Below are positions 45,513 to 57,000 of a DNA stretch of 64,000 nt, piece after piece (positions within the stretch are counted from its first letter, which is position 1; every line of letters begins with the position of its first letter). The stretch is from Fallopia convolvulus (Eukaryota; Streptophyta; Magnoliopsida; Caryophyllales; Polygonaceae). The stretch covers positions 23,851,324-23,915,323 of the forward strand of contig OZ024733.1 in the NCBI GenBank assembly GCA_964016875.1. Reading direction: 5' to 3'. Below the pieces are notes generated by a model. The model saw nothing but the letters and a program-made list of their open reading frames with translations. It searched no databases and had not been told where the DNA came from. Position numbers and translations under genes: made by a program.

Positions 45513-46537
45513 ATTTTGGATATTTTTATTTAATAAATTATGGTTAAATTTTATAAAAATATGTTTAGTTAATTTTTATTGTGGTTCAAGTGAATTTCAA
45601 AGTTTTCAAAATATTAACCTTTACAATAAAAAATGATTTGTAGTTCTTGTGAAATTTAATAATCTTTTTATAACCATATTCCTAGTTATGTTAAAAACTA
45701 GAATAATATGAATACAACACATAAAGTTTATATGAAATATAAAATTAGTCATGTTTCGTCGTTCCTAAATCAACGTCGTTGGGTTGCGAAATAAGTTGAC
45801 GATAATTTATTTTGTGGTTGATTTAAACAGGAACAAGTTCAAGTCGTAATCTCGAGTGATCGTCAATATTGAGGCAAGTGAACTCGGTTCCTTTTTCCGC
45901 ATTCGTTTAAAAGCATGATTTATATCATGACGTTTTTAATATATGTTGGGAACTTCTGTGTGAATAAAATGGAACATAGGATGGTATTAAATTCCTAGAT
46001 TTAATGACTGTTATTCCTAGTTATATCTTAGGTTGCATTAGTTGTATATGTAGGCCTTATTGTTTGATGCATATGTGTGTATATTTATTTTAGCTCCATT
46101 GTAAGGAGCCAAACGTAAAGTCTTACGACTTATACTATATAATAATTAATTCTCGCTAGCTCATTTTTTAAACCCTAGCTAAGTTCATGACCCATATCCC
46201 CAATCGCTGAGGGATGTTCGCACTTTTTAAGTGCCATGGGACGTAGGTGCCCGTATATCTTAAGAAGTATTCTAAGACCATTGACTCTTAATTAAAGTAC
46301 CTATTTATCCAAGTGGAACTATTCTTAAACGTTTAAAAGCAACTTAGATAAGTGTACTCGTACACAAAGTAATATGGATAGGATGGTCGGTACAAAATGG
46401 GAAACCGTCCTCGCTCTCGGGTTCCGTTGTCATCTAGTTCCAATCTGAATTCACACCACACGTATGCGGTGAGGTTGTTGAGGTGTGCGGGGTCAACGAG
46501 GGTTTAATGAACCGACTATAACGATCTGTGTGTAACA

Positions 46538-47192
46538 ACGTTCCCAACATATCTGCATTAAAGTCTGAGGCGTCACCTTTGTGATGGTCTCTTCTTTCCT
46601 CTTTCGAAAATTCATAATGTTTTCTTGGAAGGATATAGCTATTAGGTTTCGACCGGCTTTAATCCGGATTCCGATACCAGTATCTACACTCTCTTCCTAA
46701 ATAGGAACCACCTTACAAAATGCACTTGCTTAGTCTGTCACAAGATTAACCCGACCAATATCTTTCCTTTGCATGGTCGGCTGGTGTCAACCATATTTCT
46801 CGTCACGACACATCAACCGATTTTTTCATTCAGGTTGTGATAAGAATGTTGAAGATGGGACAAGCTGCAGTTGGATATTCTGTAAAAAATTACAAGGTCA
46901 ACTATATTTTCGAGTTTATGTTAAACGTGTCTAGGGTTTTATTTCCTAGATAATGTATAGGCGCAAGAGTTATCATATTGATGTAATTTCAAATACAACA
47001 TTTCATGAATCTTCCGCTGTAAGGTTTTATTCTCCATTATGAGGAGAAGTTCAATAAAAGAAAAAAATTCTATCTCACTTTTATCCAATATTATGTTTCG
47101 ATTTGTTTTATTTATTATAATTAATTGTATTAATTGTTCGGACTCAAGTCTAGGGTGGCTTCGGACTTCAAATCCGAGGTCACTAGCGTATG
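46538..47192. other. Unassigned sequence left of ATH-N ORF3
   Basis: There is no protein similarity. By position it is probably the ATH-N spacer upstream of ORF3, possibly with another LTR fragment (gtgtctagggttttatttcc to ttctatctcac). Confidence 0.4.
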
Positions 47193-49759
47193 ATGACTCC
47201 TAAGAGAAAGTTGACTATGAAAGAGAAGGAATTATGTGATGGCATTAATGATAAAGAGATTATCTCTACTAAGGTTTTTGAAAACCGAATTTGCAAGCTC
47301 TGGGCTTTTATGATTGTACATTGAGATTGCTTATAGAGGGTGGTGTTGGTGGCTTGATTGATTTGTATTCCCATACTTATATGAAGTTAGTTGTTGAGTT
47401 CCTTTTGACATTTGATATGCTTACTTTAGTATAGGTTAACTCTTGTATTTTAGGCATGATTTGAGTGTGTTTAGGTTAGTTTTCAGCATAATTGTAATAT
47501 GAAGACCGAAAACACGATTTGAAGAATTGCAAGAGTTTTGAAGATAAGTGTTGATTTGGAGTTGTTTCGACACCACTTTCTTGTAACGCTTATTCCGGGA
47601 GCTACGGTGATCGGATGAAGCTGAATTTGGTATCATTGGAAAGCTAACTCGAAGAGCTACAATTCATGTTTGTACAGCGAGTTCAAATTCCAAGTCTAAG
47701 TGGGTCAAAACCACCTTCGAAGTCGACATCAAAATGATGTCAGAAGCAGGACCCGCGCTCGCGGGTTGGAACCGCGCTCGCGGTTTGCCGAGGTTCCGCG
47801 GCCGAGGAGAGGAAGAAGATCCGCGCTCGCGGTTTGGATCCGCGCTCGCGGTTTGGATCCGCGCTCGCGGATCATTGTTTTCCAGCGCCTACTTTGTTTC
47901 GTTTATTCTATCCTTTATTTATAATTATATCTTTTAGGTTTCCGACTATTTAAGTTTCGTTTCGTATTTTTAGTACGACATTCTAGCACACTTTCATAGA
48001 TTATTCCAGTTTTTAGTTTTATTATGGAGAACTAATTTTCCTTAGAGTTTGTTGGATCAAGTAAGCTTTTTTATGTGATTCGTGAGATTCTGGTAACTTT
48101 TCTATCCCTTGGTTAATATCACAACTCTTGTGCTTAATTTTATGATTATCAATTGATTTCTCTTGGCGCGCGACTTGTTGAATTTGATTGATATTCTACT
48201 GTTTGGATTAGTTTGATTGTTGTCTGTGTAATCTTATTTATCCTTGAAACAACTCTTTTCTAGGACCGTGGACTAGAATTGAGAAAGAGTATTTGATTGT
48301 TATTTTATGCATGAGACTCGTAGCTTGATTGCATGAATTAATATCCTTTTATCCTCAATATTTTGCATGATTTGAATTAGGCGTTCTTGTTCATATCATA
48401 ATTCTGCTTGGACCGTGGACAAGCGGAAATCTTTTATAAGGATTGGAATTAACTTGGGAATTAATAGAAAAGTGGATGAATTGATGATCGAATGATTAAA
48501 TAGGTGGAATTGATTGAATGAACTCTGCTTTTCCTTAATTGATTTATTACATGAATTTATTTGCTTGCCTAAATCCCAAAACCCCTGTCTTGTTAATTGC
48601 TGATTGTTCGGAATCCCGATTCTCTTGGGTTCGAACCCTTGCTTGCTTACTATACTAGTTAGTAGAATAGGGTTATTTATTTTTGATCTTGGCAACAATG
48701 ACTTACCCGTGTCAACATTTAATCAAATTGATGACACATTTGTGTTTTGCTTGATGGGTCACACATATGTGGTGAGTAAGGATGATATGGCTTTGATTTT
48801 TGGGGTGAACTCTTCACCTACTGAAAGGTGGGAAAGATTAGCTAAGGACCAGGGGGTTCATGATTTCTAATATGTTGTTATCAGAACTGACTTTAACATA
48901 GGGAAGGAGCCTATAATTACAGTTTAGGGAACCCCTGCTTGAGGCTTTGTCATAAGATGTTATCCAACACATTTCTATGTTAAGGAGAGGTTAACAAGAT
49001 GCATGGGAAAGATGTCAGAGCCTTGTGGTATTTGATGTCGAATGTCAAAACCTTGTGGTGTTTGATGTCGGATCAGCTTGTGATCCCGACTTGGATGGAT
49101 ATGTTTGTTGCAAGTGTGAAGAAGCCCAGGTCAAAGCCTGTGAGGGTTAGTTTTGGGGGTATGATTATTGTGATTTCCCTCAATTACATGACAATTAAGG
49201 CGATACGATTGAGCGCCATTGTGGTAAATCGGTGAGTGGTGGGATGTGCTTGGATGAGAGGGCTCTGAAGATGGCCCGGATTCTTGATGGTTCTCAAGAG
49301 AGTGGTTGGATCTGAAAGTTTGGATCTCTAGCGGAATCATATCTACGCCTGCCTAAGGCGATTAGTTTTAGAGGTTGATGACCAGGTTATGCAGGATGCC
49401 CCACAGGCTGAGTATGGGGGTGTTCCCCATTTTGGATGAGATGGTGGAGCTAGTGGATTTGGAGCTGGTGGTGCAGGTAGCTCTATTGCTGGATGGGGTA
49501 CGGGTTTTGGTGGTTTTTCAGTTGGTACTTCAGGTTGGGCACCACGTGGTTATAGTGGCTATGGTGAAGGGGGCACTGCTACCATTACCTCTAGAGGTGG
49601 TTATGGCATTTATGGAGATACCACTTTAGGTGGGATGAGACATATATGGACATGTAGTGCTCATTGGGATGCTGATTGGAAAAGCCAGATGAATCAGGAT
49701 ATGGGATGACTTTCTGTGTCCTAGAGGGAGATTCCATCCACTTTAGAGTCTATGCAGCG
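47193..49759 (+). pseudogene. ATH-N ORF3, split by solo LTR-S
   Basis: It starts MTPKRKLTMKEKELCDGIND. The left part ends MKLVVEFLLTFDM; after LTR-S it resumes NDLPVSTFNQIDDTFVFCLM and VVSKDDMALIFGV. This matches the Athila ORF3 order (SEFLASL, then FRLGNESREYTMAEFNAILEL). The C-terminal region (49380-49740) encodes a Gly-rich tail in one frame (GGASGFGAGGAGSSIAG). Many stops are present. After ATH-P the tail DRQDEFFRAMWPDYPDYSQ (58489-58545) seems to be its last part. Confidence 0.7.
47413..48694 (+). repeat. LTR-S: solo Athila LTR in ATH-N ORF3
   Basis: It runs from TGATATGCTTACTTTAGTATAG (compare the ATH-P start TGATGTTCGTATTTTTAGTATAG) to GATCTTGGCA. Flanks ACATT and ACAAT are a 5-bp duplication with one mismatch. 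CCGCGCTCGCGG is repeated five times, two near 47753-47785 and three in tandem 19 bp apart at 47821-47870. Confidence 0.75.
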
Positions 49760-51233
49760 TGATGTTCGTATTTTTAGTATAGTTTTTAGTATGTTTTCTT
49801 GGTTTGTTAGGCTTAGTTTTAGTGGTTTTAGGATTAGTTTTGTGTGTTTTTGGATAGTTTTGCATATTTTGTGAAAAGTATGGAAGCTACTCTGTTTTGT
49901 GTCTTTTTGTAGGTTTTAGCGAGGAAAAGATGCTATTTGGAGCTGAATTTGGAGTGCTATGATGAAAGACGAAAGAATGCAAGACGGAGAAGTCGAAGCC
50001 TAAGTTTTTGGAGATCAAGTGTGGAAGAAAGCCAAGCCCAGGCTCGTTAACGAGGCTGTAAGGGGTCGTTAACGAGGCCACGAGATGAAGATTTCGAGAG
50101 TTTGATCCTGTAACTCACCGATCATGTGCGGGAATTTATTTCTGTGTCGGTAGAGTATCTTTTTATGATTTTAGGGTTATTATATTATGTATTTTAGGTC
50201 TTGTTATCTTTCTAGATTTTATTTCTATCTTTTAGGGTTTTAATTCTATCTTTTTAGGAAAGTTTTTATCTTTTAGCCTTATTAGTTTTTAGCCTTTTTA
50301 GTATAAATAGCCATCTTATTAGCCTAGGAAGGGAGGGAGATCGATTGAAGAGAGGAGGAAGAGCCGAGAAGAGAGAGAGTGGATCGGAGTCGAGATTGGA
50401 GCTCGGTGGACGAGAGTTACCGAGGTCGTTGATCGTGATTTTGGTTTGGTGTTTGTATTCTTTTCGGTTTCTTCTGAATTTCTGTAAGACGATATTTCTA
50501 ATTAATTTGAGTAGTGTTTTGTTTTCAATGATTTCTTTTGTTGAATTTATTTGTTTCTTAGTTATGAGTAGTGAGTAGTCTTCTTTTCTAGGGTCGGGGT
50601 TAAACCCGACATAGTTATGCATGTTTGAAGAGTAAGAATGTGTGTTGATTGCCTTTTATCTATTTTGAGATTGTTTGTTGTGCTTAGACCTAGATGAAAG
50701 TCGAAGGTGATTTGAGTTTTTAACTTGATTGAGAGAGAAAGTTATAGACTTGAAGGCTGATATTGTTTGAATACGAAAGTTTCAAGCTTTAGATCCAAAA
50801 CAAGCAATGGAGTGGATTGGTTTATGGAAATAGGTTAATTTACTCGATAGTCGACGAAAGTTGATAAATTTATCTGTTTAAAGGCATGATCTTATCTTCT
50901 TACGAGTTTACGTGCATGACTATGTTGTGGTGTCCCTTATCCTAGATCTTTGTTTTATTTGAATTCTTTTGAAGTGATATTCGTTGCTGAGTTTGTAGGC
51001 TCGGTACCAAACTGTTTAGGTCGTTAGTTTTGGTCTTTTTGTTTGCGGTGGTTCGTTAACGACCCTGACAACGTCGTTAACGAGGCTGCTTGTGAGTGTG
51101 TTGCTTGCTTTTTTTTGATTTTTAGTAGTCGGTAAACAAACAACCTTGCTTCTCGTGGAACGATCCTGACTTCGCTATACACTGCGGGGTCTTGACTTAT
51201 AAATTTATTTGTTGTCAAGAATACCTCTCAACA
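49760..51233 (+). repeat. ATH-P 5' LTR (1474 bp)
   Basis: It starts TGATGTTCGT and ends CCTCTCAACA. Paired TCGTTAACGA motifs have GTTAAC at 50046 and 50068, and at 51055 and 51076. Confidence 0.93.
50302..50309 (+). promoter_or_regulatory. ATH-P TATA box
   Basis: TATAAATA in the 5' LTR is repeated at 57543 in the 3' LTR and at 63900 in ATH-R. It is the probable U3 core promoter, about 540 bp into the LTR. Confidence 0.7.
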
Positions 51234-51236
51234 AAT

Positions 51237-51254
51237 TGGCGCCGTTGCCGGGGA
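51237..51254 (+). promoter_or_regulatory. ATH-P primer-binding site (tRNA-Asp)
   Basis: TGGCGCCGTTGCCGGGGA is the exact complement of the plant tRNA-Asp 3' end. It lies three bases after the LTR. Confidence 0.93.
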
Positions 51255-51347
51255 AGCAACGAGTTTGTTTGTTTATCTGTGGGTCCGGGAATAGCCCGAC
51301 CCCGTTTTGTTTTTAATTTTTGTTTTCTTTGTCTGTTTTCTCAGCGC

Positions 51348-53224
51348 ATGCCGGTAGGACGTCGAAGGCTTGAGTTTGACAACGCTGGTTATTACTCAGA
51401 ACCTGAACGTTCCCTGCACCGTAGACGCCGAGAGAACCGAGCCATGGCCACACATGAAGAGCTGACTCGTCAGTTAGAAGTCCTCCAAACACAGATGGAG
51501 GCATTGAAAACTGAGAAGGAAGGCGCTGCCGCCGAGGCTGAGCGTCAACGAGCTGCCAATGCTCGTCTACAAGAAGAGTTGAATGCCTATCCGAGGAATG
51601 CCAAACAGTACATGCATCCAGAACTGAGGGTGCAAGAGTCCCCAATCGTGCTTCCAGAGATAGAGAAAGCCTTTGAGATCAAGTCTCAATTTATATCCTT
51701 AATTAAACGGGCTTAGTTTGAAGGGAAACCTACTGAGTGCCCTATGGAGCATATTAGAAATTTTCTTGATTTATGTGACACCATAGCTGCTGAAGGTGTC
51801 TCACTAGAATATGTTCTATTAAAAGCTTTCAGGTGGTCTCTTGCTGGAAAGGCCCTGAGCTGGTTGGAGAGCCTACCTCCTAAGTCTATCAGGACTTGGA
51901 AGAACTTGTATGATCAATTTCTTACAAAAATTTTCCCTCCTGCTAAGACAACGGAGTTGAGGAAACGCATCACCTCCTATCACCAGCTGCCTAATGAGAC
52001 CTTTGTTGAAACATGGGAAAGATTCAAAGAGATGCTTAGACAGTGCCCCACTCATGGGCAACCTTTATATGTTTTGCAAGAAATCTTTTTTCAGGGTATC
52101 AACGCGGAGACCAAGAACCGCATCAACACGCATACAGCGTGCGGTTTCATAGAGATGGACCCTACAACTGCGTGGGAATTGCTGGATAAGCTGTCCAATT
52201 ACGATGCCATGTATGGAACCCAGCAGACTCCCCAGCCTCAGAAACGTCTCTACGTGCCTAACCGAGAAGAAGTTGACCCAGATGTTAAAAATCAGTTTCT
52301 ACAAGATGAGGTCAACCGCCTGAAGAAGCAGGTAAGTTTTCTGAAATCCTCTCAATCTTGTCAAGAGTGTGGTTCTGCTGCCCATGGTACTTCTGCTTGC
52401 ACTAACATAGAGCAAGTAAGAGCCGCTGAGACAATTGCTGAGATGAATTACATGAGAGGCCCATACAGGAACCAGCCTAGTAATTTTGACAGGTCGAATA
52501 ACTATCAGACATGGGGCAATCAAAATCCAAATCCAAGCTATGCAGCGCCTCCACCAAATAGACGACCTGCACCTTATCGACCTCCAGGCCATCAGGAGCC
52601 ACCATCTTGGGTACAAGGGTTACAGGAAAGCATCAATGGGGTCCACAACAAGGTCAACGAAGTTCAAGTTAACCTTAACCACCAAAATAAAAGATGGGGA
52701 GAGTTCGATATATGGAAGAAGAATGTTGATTCCCAACTAGGGAACCTTGTTGCACAGATTCCGAGACCACAAGGGCAACTTCTGGGACGTCCCGAAGAAA
52801 ACCCTAAGGGACATATAGCAGCGGTGCACCTTAGGAGCGGAAAGACATTACCGAAGCGTGTCCAAGCTGAGGACAAGAAGGAAGAGGACACCACGGATAC
52901 CCTCGGTAACGAGCCAGCGAGAGCAATTACCGAACCAGCGTACCATGGTGACGAGGCTCCGAGGGTACCTAACGACCCTACCCCAGGTAAGTTTTCTAAA
53001 CGGAGCCTTCCTCTCAATCCCAAGGTAGTTAACAACCCCATCAGGGTCGGTAACGACCCGCCGAGCGTACCTTACGACCCTAGTGTCGACCCGGTAGCAT
53101 CACCCCTTGAGCCTAACTTGGTTCCGAGGATGGTGAAGTCTCTTGCATTTCCCACTAAGAAATCTGTGGACTCTACTGAGAGTAAGTTCAAGCGTTTCGT
53201 AAAGATTCTTCAAGGCATTAATAT
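51348..53224 (+). pseudogene. gag: ATH-P gag
   Basis: The start is MPVGRRRLEFDNAGYYSEPE at 51348. One in-frame TAG lies at 51714-51716; otherwise it is open to the Tat insert. The gag domain contains LSWLESLPPKSIRTWKNLYD, FLTKIFPPAKTTELRKRITS and NETFVETWERFKEMLRQCPT. The knuckle SCQECGSAAHGTSAC is an intact C-x2-C-x4-H-x4-C. The linker 52890-53095 is full of GGTAACGA/GTTAAC motif copies translated as VPNDP, VVNNP and VGNDP. Confidence 0.92.
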
Positions 53225-53602
53225 AGGCGTTAGCACATGTGCGATTGGAGGAAGACGACCTCTTTGTTGAAAAAGCAATCAACCCTCACCGGCCAGACCG
53301 AAGACAAGGAAGATGAGAGCCTAAATATGCTCCATATTCCACTGCACCCCCTACCAAAACAACCGTCAATACAACGTTTGCTAGGCAAGGTGAAAGATAT
53401 GAAAGTCCCAGGCTGCCTCCCAGACTTTCCCATTACAACTTCTGTGTAGACGCAACGGAGGTAGTTTGAACTCACAACAGTATGGGGGATGTTGTCAAAT
53501 GGCCTCGAAAGAGTAATGTACCTTCGCATCAGAAAGACAAGTCTAGATGGTGTGACTTCCACTTCGATCATGGTCACCGAACGAATGAATGTATTGCATT
53601 GC
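53225..53602 (+). repeat. Tat gag (nucleocapsid) segment embedded in ATH-P
   Basis: Over 378 bases it aligns with 3164-3538 of TAT-A at roughly 85-90% by eye. It starts aggcgttagcacatgtgcga and includes gatcatggtcaccgaac. The Tat frame is the same as the downstream ATH-P protease frame, while the gag frame upstream is one base off. It encodes WCDFHFDHGHRTNEC, the Tat knuckle. TGA stops are at about 53312 and 53468. In ATH-B the flanking gag-protease sequences are continuous, so this is an insertion. Confidence 0.88.
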
Positions 53603-54545
53603 CATTCGCTGAGGCCCTAAGCGAAATGCCGGCTTACACAAAATTCTTGAAAGATATTCTTAGCAGGAAATGATCCATCACAGAGCTGCAGGATGAAGTC
53701 AGATCTATAGCTCTACCAAAAAAGCTAGGAGATCCAAGGAGATTTGCAATAACGATTGGAATAGGCGACCACAAGTTCAAAGCTTTATGTGATCTGAGAG
53801 CCAGTGCCAGTTTACTCCCTCTCTCAATCTGGTCTAAAGCCAATATGGGACCACTAGAGCCGGTAGATATGAACCTCTACATGGCCGACGAATCATGTGT
53901 CTAGGCCACAGGAGTCGTGGACGACTATCCTATTCAAGTCGGGAAATTTTTTATACCAAATGATTTCATCGTCCTCGATATGCCTGAAGACCCTCATGTC
54001 CCCATAATACTCGGCAGACCATTTTTAGCCACAGCAGGTGCAAGAGTCGATGTGCGGAAAGGACTTCTTACTTTTGATATTGGAGAGGAACGAGTGGAAT
54101 TCATCTTGGATCAGAATGCCAACGACCCAACTGCGGTCGCACAAATCGAGTTGACCCAACCAGAACTCGGCATAGGTGGTCCTACCGAACCCCCTTCAAA
54201 TACCAAAACGGAAAAGGATTTCAAACAAGTCCCTACCGAAAATCATTGGCCGATCACCGAGCCCCACATACAAGAGCCTACTCAAGGAATTTCTCTAACT
54301 ATGAATTCACTAATGCTGGTCATAACTATTCTCTATCTTTTGTTCCTACACCATGCCCCATTATATGCACTACAGAGGAGTCCGAACCACCTTGGTTTTC
54401 GGATTTTACTAACCATCATGTAGGGATACCGAGCATATTGATAGAAGAAAAAGGACCTAATTTAGTGACTCAAGCGAATAAAGGCTGCAAAGCTAAGTAT
54501 GGGGTATCTCAAGACCCCAACGTAGCTACAAAAGAGCCACCTTGA
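53603..54545 (+). pseudogene. pro: ATH-P aspartic protease
   Basis: FAEALSEMPAYTKFLKDILS is followed by TGA at 53671, KALCDLRASASLLPLSIWSK (Arg where the D-x-G motif needs Gly), TAG at about 53902, and VPIILGRPFLATAGARVDVR with ILDQNAND after it. It ends in an unrelated tail (54246-54545) with KAKYGVSQDPN, made by AAGTATGGGG at 54495. The deletion of pol must lie downstream of the protease fold. Confidence 0.85.
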
Positions 54546-55770
54546 ACCAAGGAGTACGTCGGGCTGACGACGTTAAAAATAGCGCTTACGGGAGGCAACC
54601 CGCTTTTAGTATAGAATTAGATTAGATTTTTCTTTTCTTTTTAGATTCTTTTTCTTAGCTTTCTTTTGAGTTCTTTTTTAATAGTTTTTAGGATAGAAAT
54701 TAGGATAAATTTAGAGCTAACAAGATGCAGAAAAGGAGCTCGAAAATCAAACAAAGAGGCTACGGTGGCTCGTTAACGACCCACCCAGGGTCGTTAACGA
54801 CCCGGTTTGGCGAACCGGCTCGGGCAGGTAAGTTTTTCTAACCCTAATCTATCTTCTATCTTCTACCCTATTTCTTACCCCTCCCCAGCCGCCACTACCT
54901 ACCCTCTCTCCTAATTCTACCCCCTTCTATTTAACTCTTCCCAAACCCTAAAAAATCCTACCCACAATCTCAAACTCCAAATCCCTCAAACCTCCACCGA
55001 ATCCCCTCACCACCGATCGGAATCCTTCACTCCACCGACCACCGGAGACGACGTCGTTACCGAAGCCCGGAATCTTGTTTTCCCACCGACGAGACCCAAG
55101 CTCGTTAACCACCCAATTCCGACCTCTTGTTCTTCAAAATTATCGATTCTCCAGTATGATTTCTAAACCCTAACTCGAGATTGCATGATTCATGGTTTAT
55201 AGGGTAGAAATTTCATGTCTTGAATTGTGTTTATAGAGAGGACCGATTTTCATGTTTAGATTTTGCTCATGAATTATGGTTGTGCTTAGTTGATTCTCAA
55301 TCTAGGAAAAATTCTTCATGCTAGATTCTCCATTGCAAGATTTGATTTAGAAAAGCATGAATCTTTCTTGTTCTAGGTATTGAGTTTGATCTTCACCATG
55401 TTAATTTTGGGCAAATCTAGCATGTTAGGGATGGGTAATTGAGCAAGTATGGGGTGCACATTTCCGATTGTGTGTCTTGTGAGGGATTATAGAGGAGTGC
55501 ATGCTTGATTTATGGCTTGATTTTTAAAGATGATAAACCCCGGAAATTCTGTGACCTGGCTCTCGGCAGCTCGTTAACGACCCACCCAGGCTCGTTAACG
55601 AGGCTGCGTAAATTCAAAATTCAATAACCAGTCCAGATTCGTAAACAACCCAATTAGGGAGTTAACGAACAAATCTGAGGATTATTTCGAGACCAAGTAT
55701 GGGGTCTCTTGCCTAACCTAACTTGAGTGGATCTTATCTTGGAAAATCATGATTGTTTTGTAGATCACAT
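54546..55770 (+). other. ATH-P spacer upstream of ORF3
   Basis: It is non-coding with motif pairs at 54772/54793 and 55573/55594 (GTTAAC, 21 apart) and AAGTATGGGG at 55445 and 55695. It may act as ORF3 leader or promoter; no TATA box is obvious. Confidence 0.55.
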
Positions 55771-56986
55771 GGCAAGTTCTAGCAGACCCGCTACCCGAGC
55801 TCAGAAGAAGAGGAGGAACCAGAGGTTTCCATCTCCACCTCGCATGGACAATGTGATCTTGCGCACTCAAGGGCAAGCGAACCGATACAATACCATCTTA
55901 AACAAAGATCACAACACTCGGTGGTTTTCAAGAACGAGTGCCAAGCAAATGGGAATTTATACGGATGTCAAGGAGGCCTTTGCTATTCTCGGTGTGCCTC
56001 ACTTGCTGAAGAAGGAGACGGTACCACATTTTCCGGCCCTTACATCCGAGTTCTTGGCCTCTTTAGAGACAAGTTTCCCGTCAAAGACTTCGGCAGGACG
56101 CATCAGGTTTAGGCTCGGTAATGAGAGCCGAGAATACACCATGGCAGAGTTCAACGCTATTCTGGAGCTCCCAAATCCTTCTAGAGATTACAGTTTGAAG
56201 AACTACAAAGTGACAAGGACTTGGAGCTACATCACCGGGGAGGTTGAGCCCTCCGCAGCGGCACTATCCGGGGCAAGCATCATCAACCCCATTTTTAGGA
56301 TCATTCTTCGAGTCCTAGCTGCTACATTTTGGCCGAAGAGAGAGCTAAATAGGCCAACAAGGATGGAAGTCGCTTGTCTTTGCACCATCCTTTTCGAGGA
56401 GCCCGACCCTTTGAATTTGGGGTATGAGTGGCTCTACTACATTGAAAAATCAACCAAGTCCAAAGAAGTATGGTGTGGAAACTTGGTTCGTCTCTTGGCT
56501 ACAAACTTGGGAGTCGACCTTACTCGCTACACACCGGATCATGCTCAACTCGTCAACAAGAGCTATTGGTATAGCTCTAGTGTTTTCATCCAAGCCGAGA
56601 GAGGACTTAGAGTGAAAGTGCAAGACCGCATCGTTACACCCACCCTTGACATGTTGGAGCTACTCTATGTACCGAATTGGTACGAGGTGTGGACGGGACA
56701 TGCTTACCCGTTGGAGCCCAAGCCGGAGGATGAGCTATCACTTCGGCCGTGCGAGACAAGGTTCGAGCGAGACGGAGATGGCATGGATGAAGATGAAGAT
56801 GAGGATACCGAGGTAGGTGGCGAAGACACTGAAGAGGCCGACACCGAGCGAGGCACGGAAGAGCTTAACTTCGAGGACGAAGACCTTGACACGGAAGTTT
56901 TGGGCACCAACGTCCTCGTTGACGAGCCTACCAGGCTCGTTAACGACCATTTCCAGCCTTCTTCCTACAATCCTAACGAGGCTTAG
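55771..56986 (+). CDS. ATH-P ORF3 (Athila env-like / plant transposon protein)
   Basis: The open frame begins upstream at 55727; I choose the ATG at 55771 (MASSSRPATRAQKKRRNQRF) because ATH-B starts alike. It is uninterrupted for about 405 codons. Basic residues 10-20 could be a nuclear signal. The conserved core has GIYTDVKEAFAILGVPHLLK, FPALTSEFLASLE, REYTMAEFNAILELPNPSRD, NPIFRIILRVLAATFWPKRE and YVPNWYEVWTGHAYPLEPKP. A very acidic tail (DEDEDEDTEVGGEDTEEADT) follows. It ends early at NPNEA compared with ATH-R because a deletion joins it to the 3' LTR. No membrane segment is seen. Function is unknown. Confidence 0.8.
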
Positions 56987-57000
56987 TTTTAGTGGTATTT

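Larger units (their letters stand above)
33152..46537 (+). repeat. LTR-G: chromovirus-like LTR split by LTR-D and MULE-F
   Basis: It starts TGTAATATCCCTCAG after the purine tract ATGGGGGTACTAC. Pieces are 33152-33292, 37172-37301 and 44085-46537; the right end (GTGTGTAACA) is my best guess. The text near 44360-44500 (cttcttcgtttctcaacgg) and 45830-45890 is the kind seen in long Tekay/Del-type LTRs. Without insertions it would be about 2.7 kb. No internal domain of its own is recognised. Confidence 0.45.

Noticed and set aside
47821..47871. Three tandem 19-bp repeats resembling a small repeat-spacer array
   Set aside because: Units are identical and contiguous, with no unique spacers, in plant LTR DNA. 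Not a CRISPR array.
50266..50622. 118-codon ORF in the ATH-P LTR, repeated at 57560-57865
   Set aside because: It is a shadow in an LTR overlapping the TATA and leader region on the opposite strand.
51237..51254. tRNA-like sequence near LTR ends (also 1976, 34245, 39351)
   Set aside because: These match only the 3' 14-18 nt of tRNAs, in antisense, at LTR borders. They are primer-binding sites, not tRNA genes.
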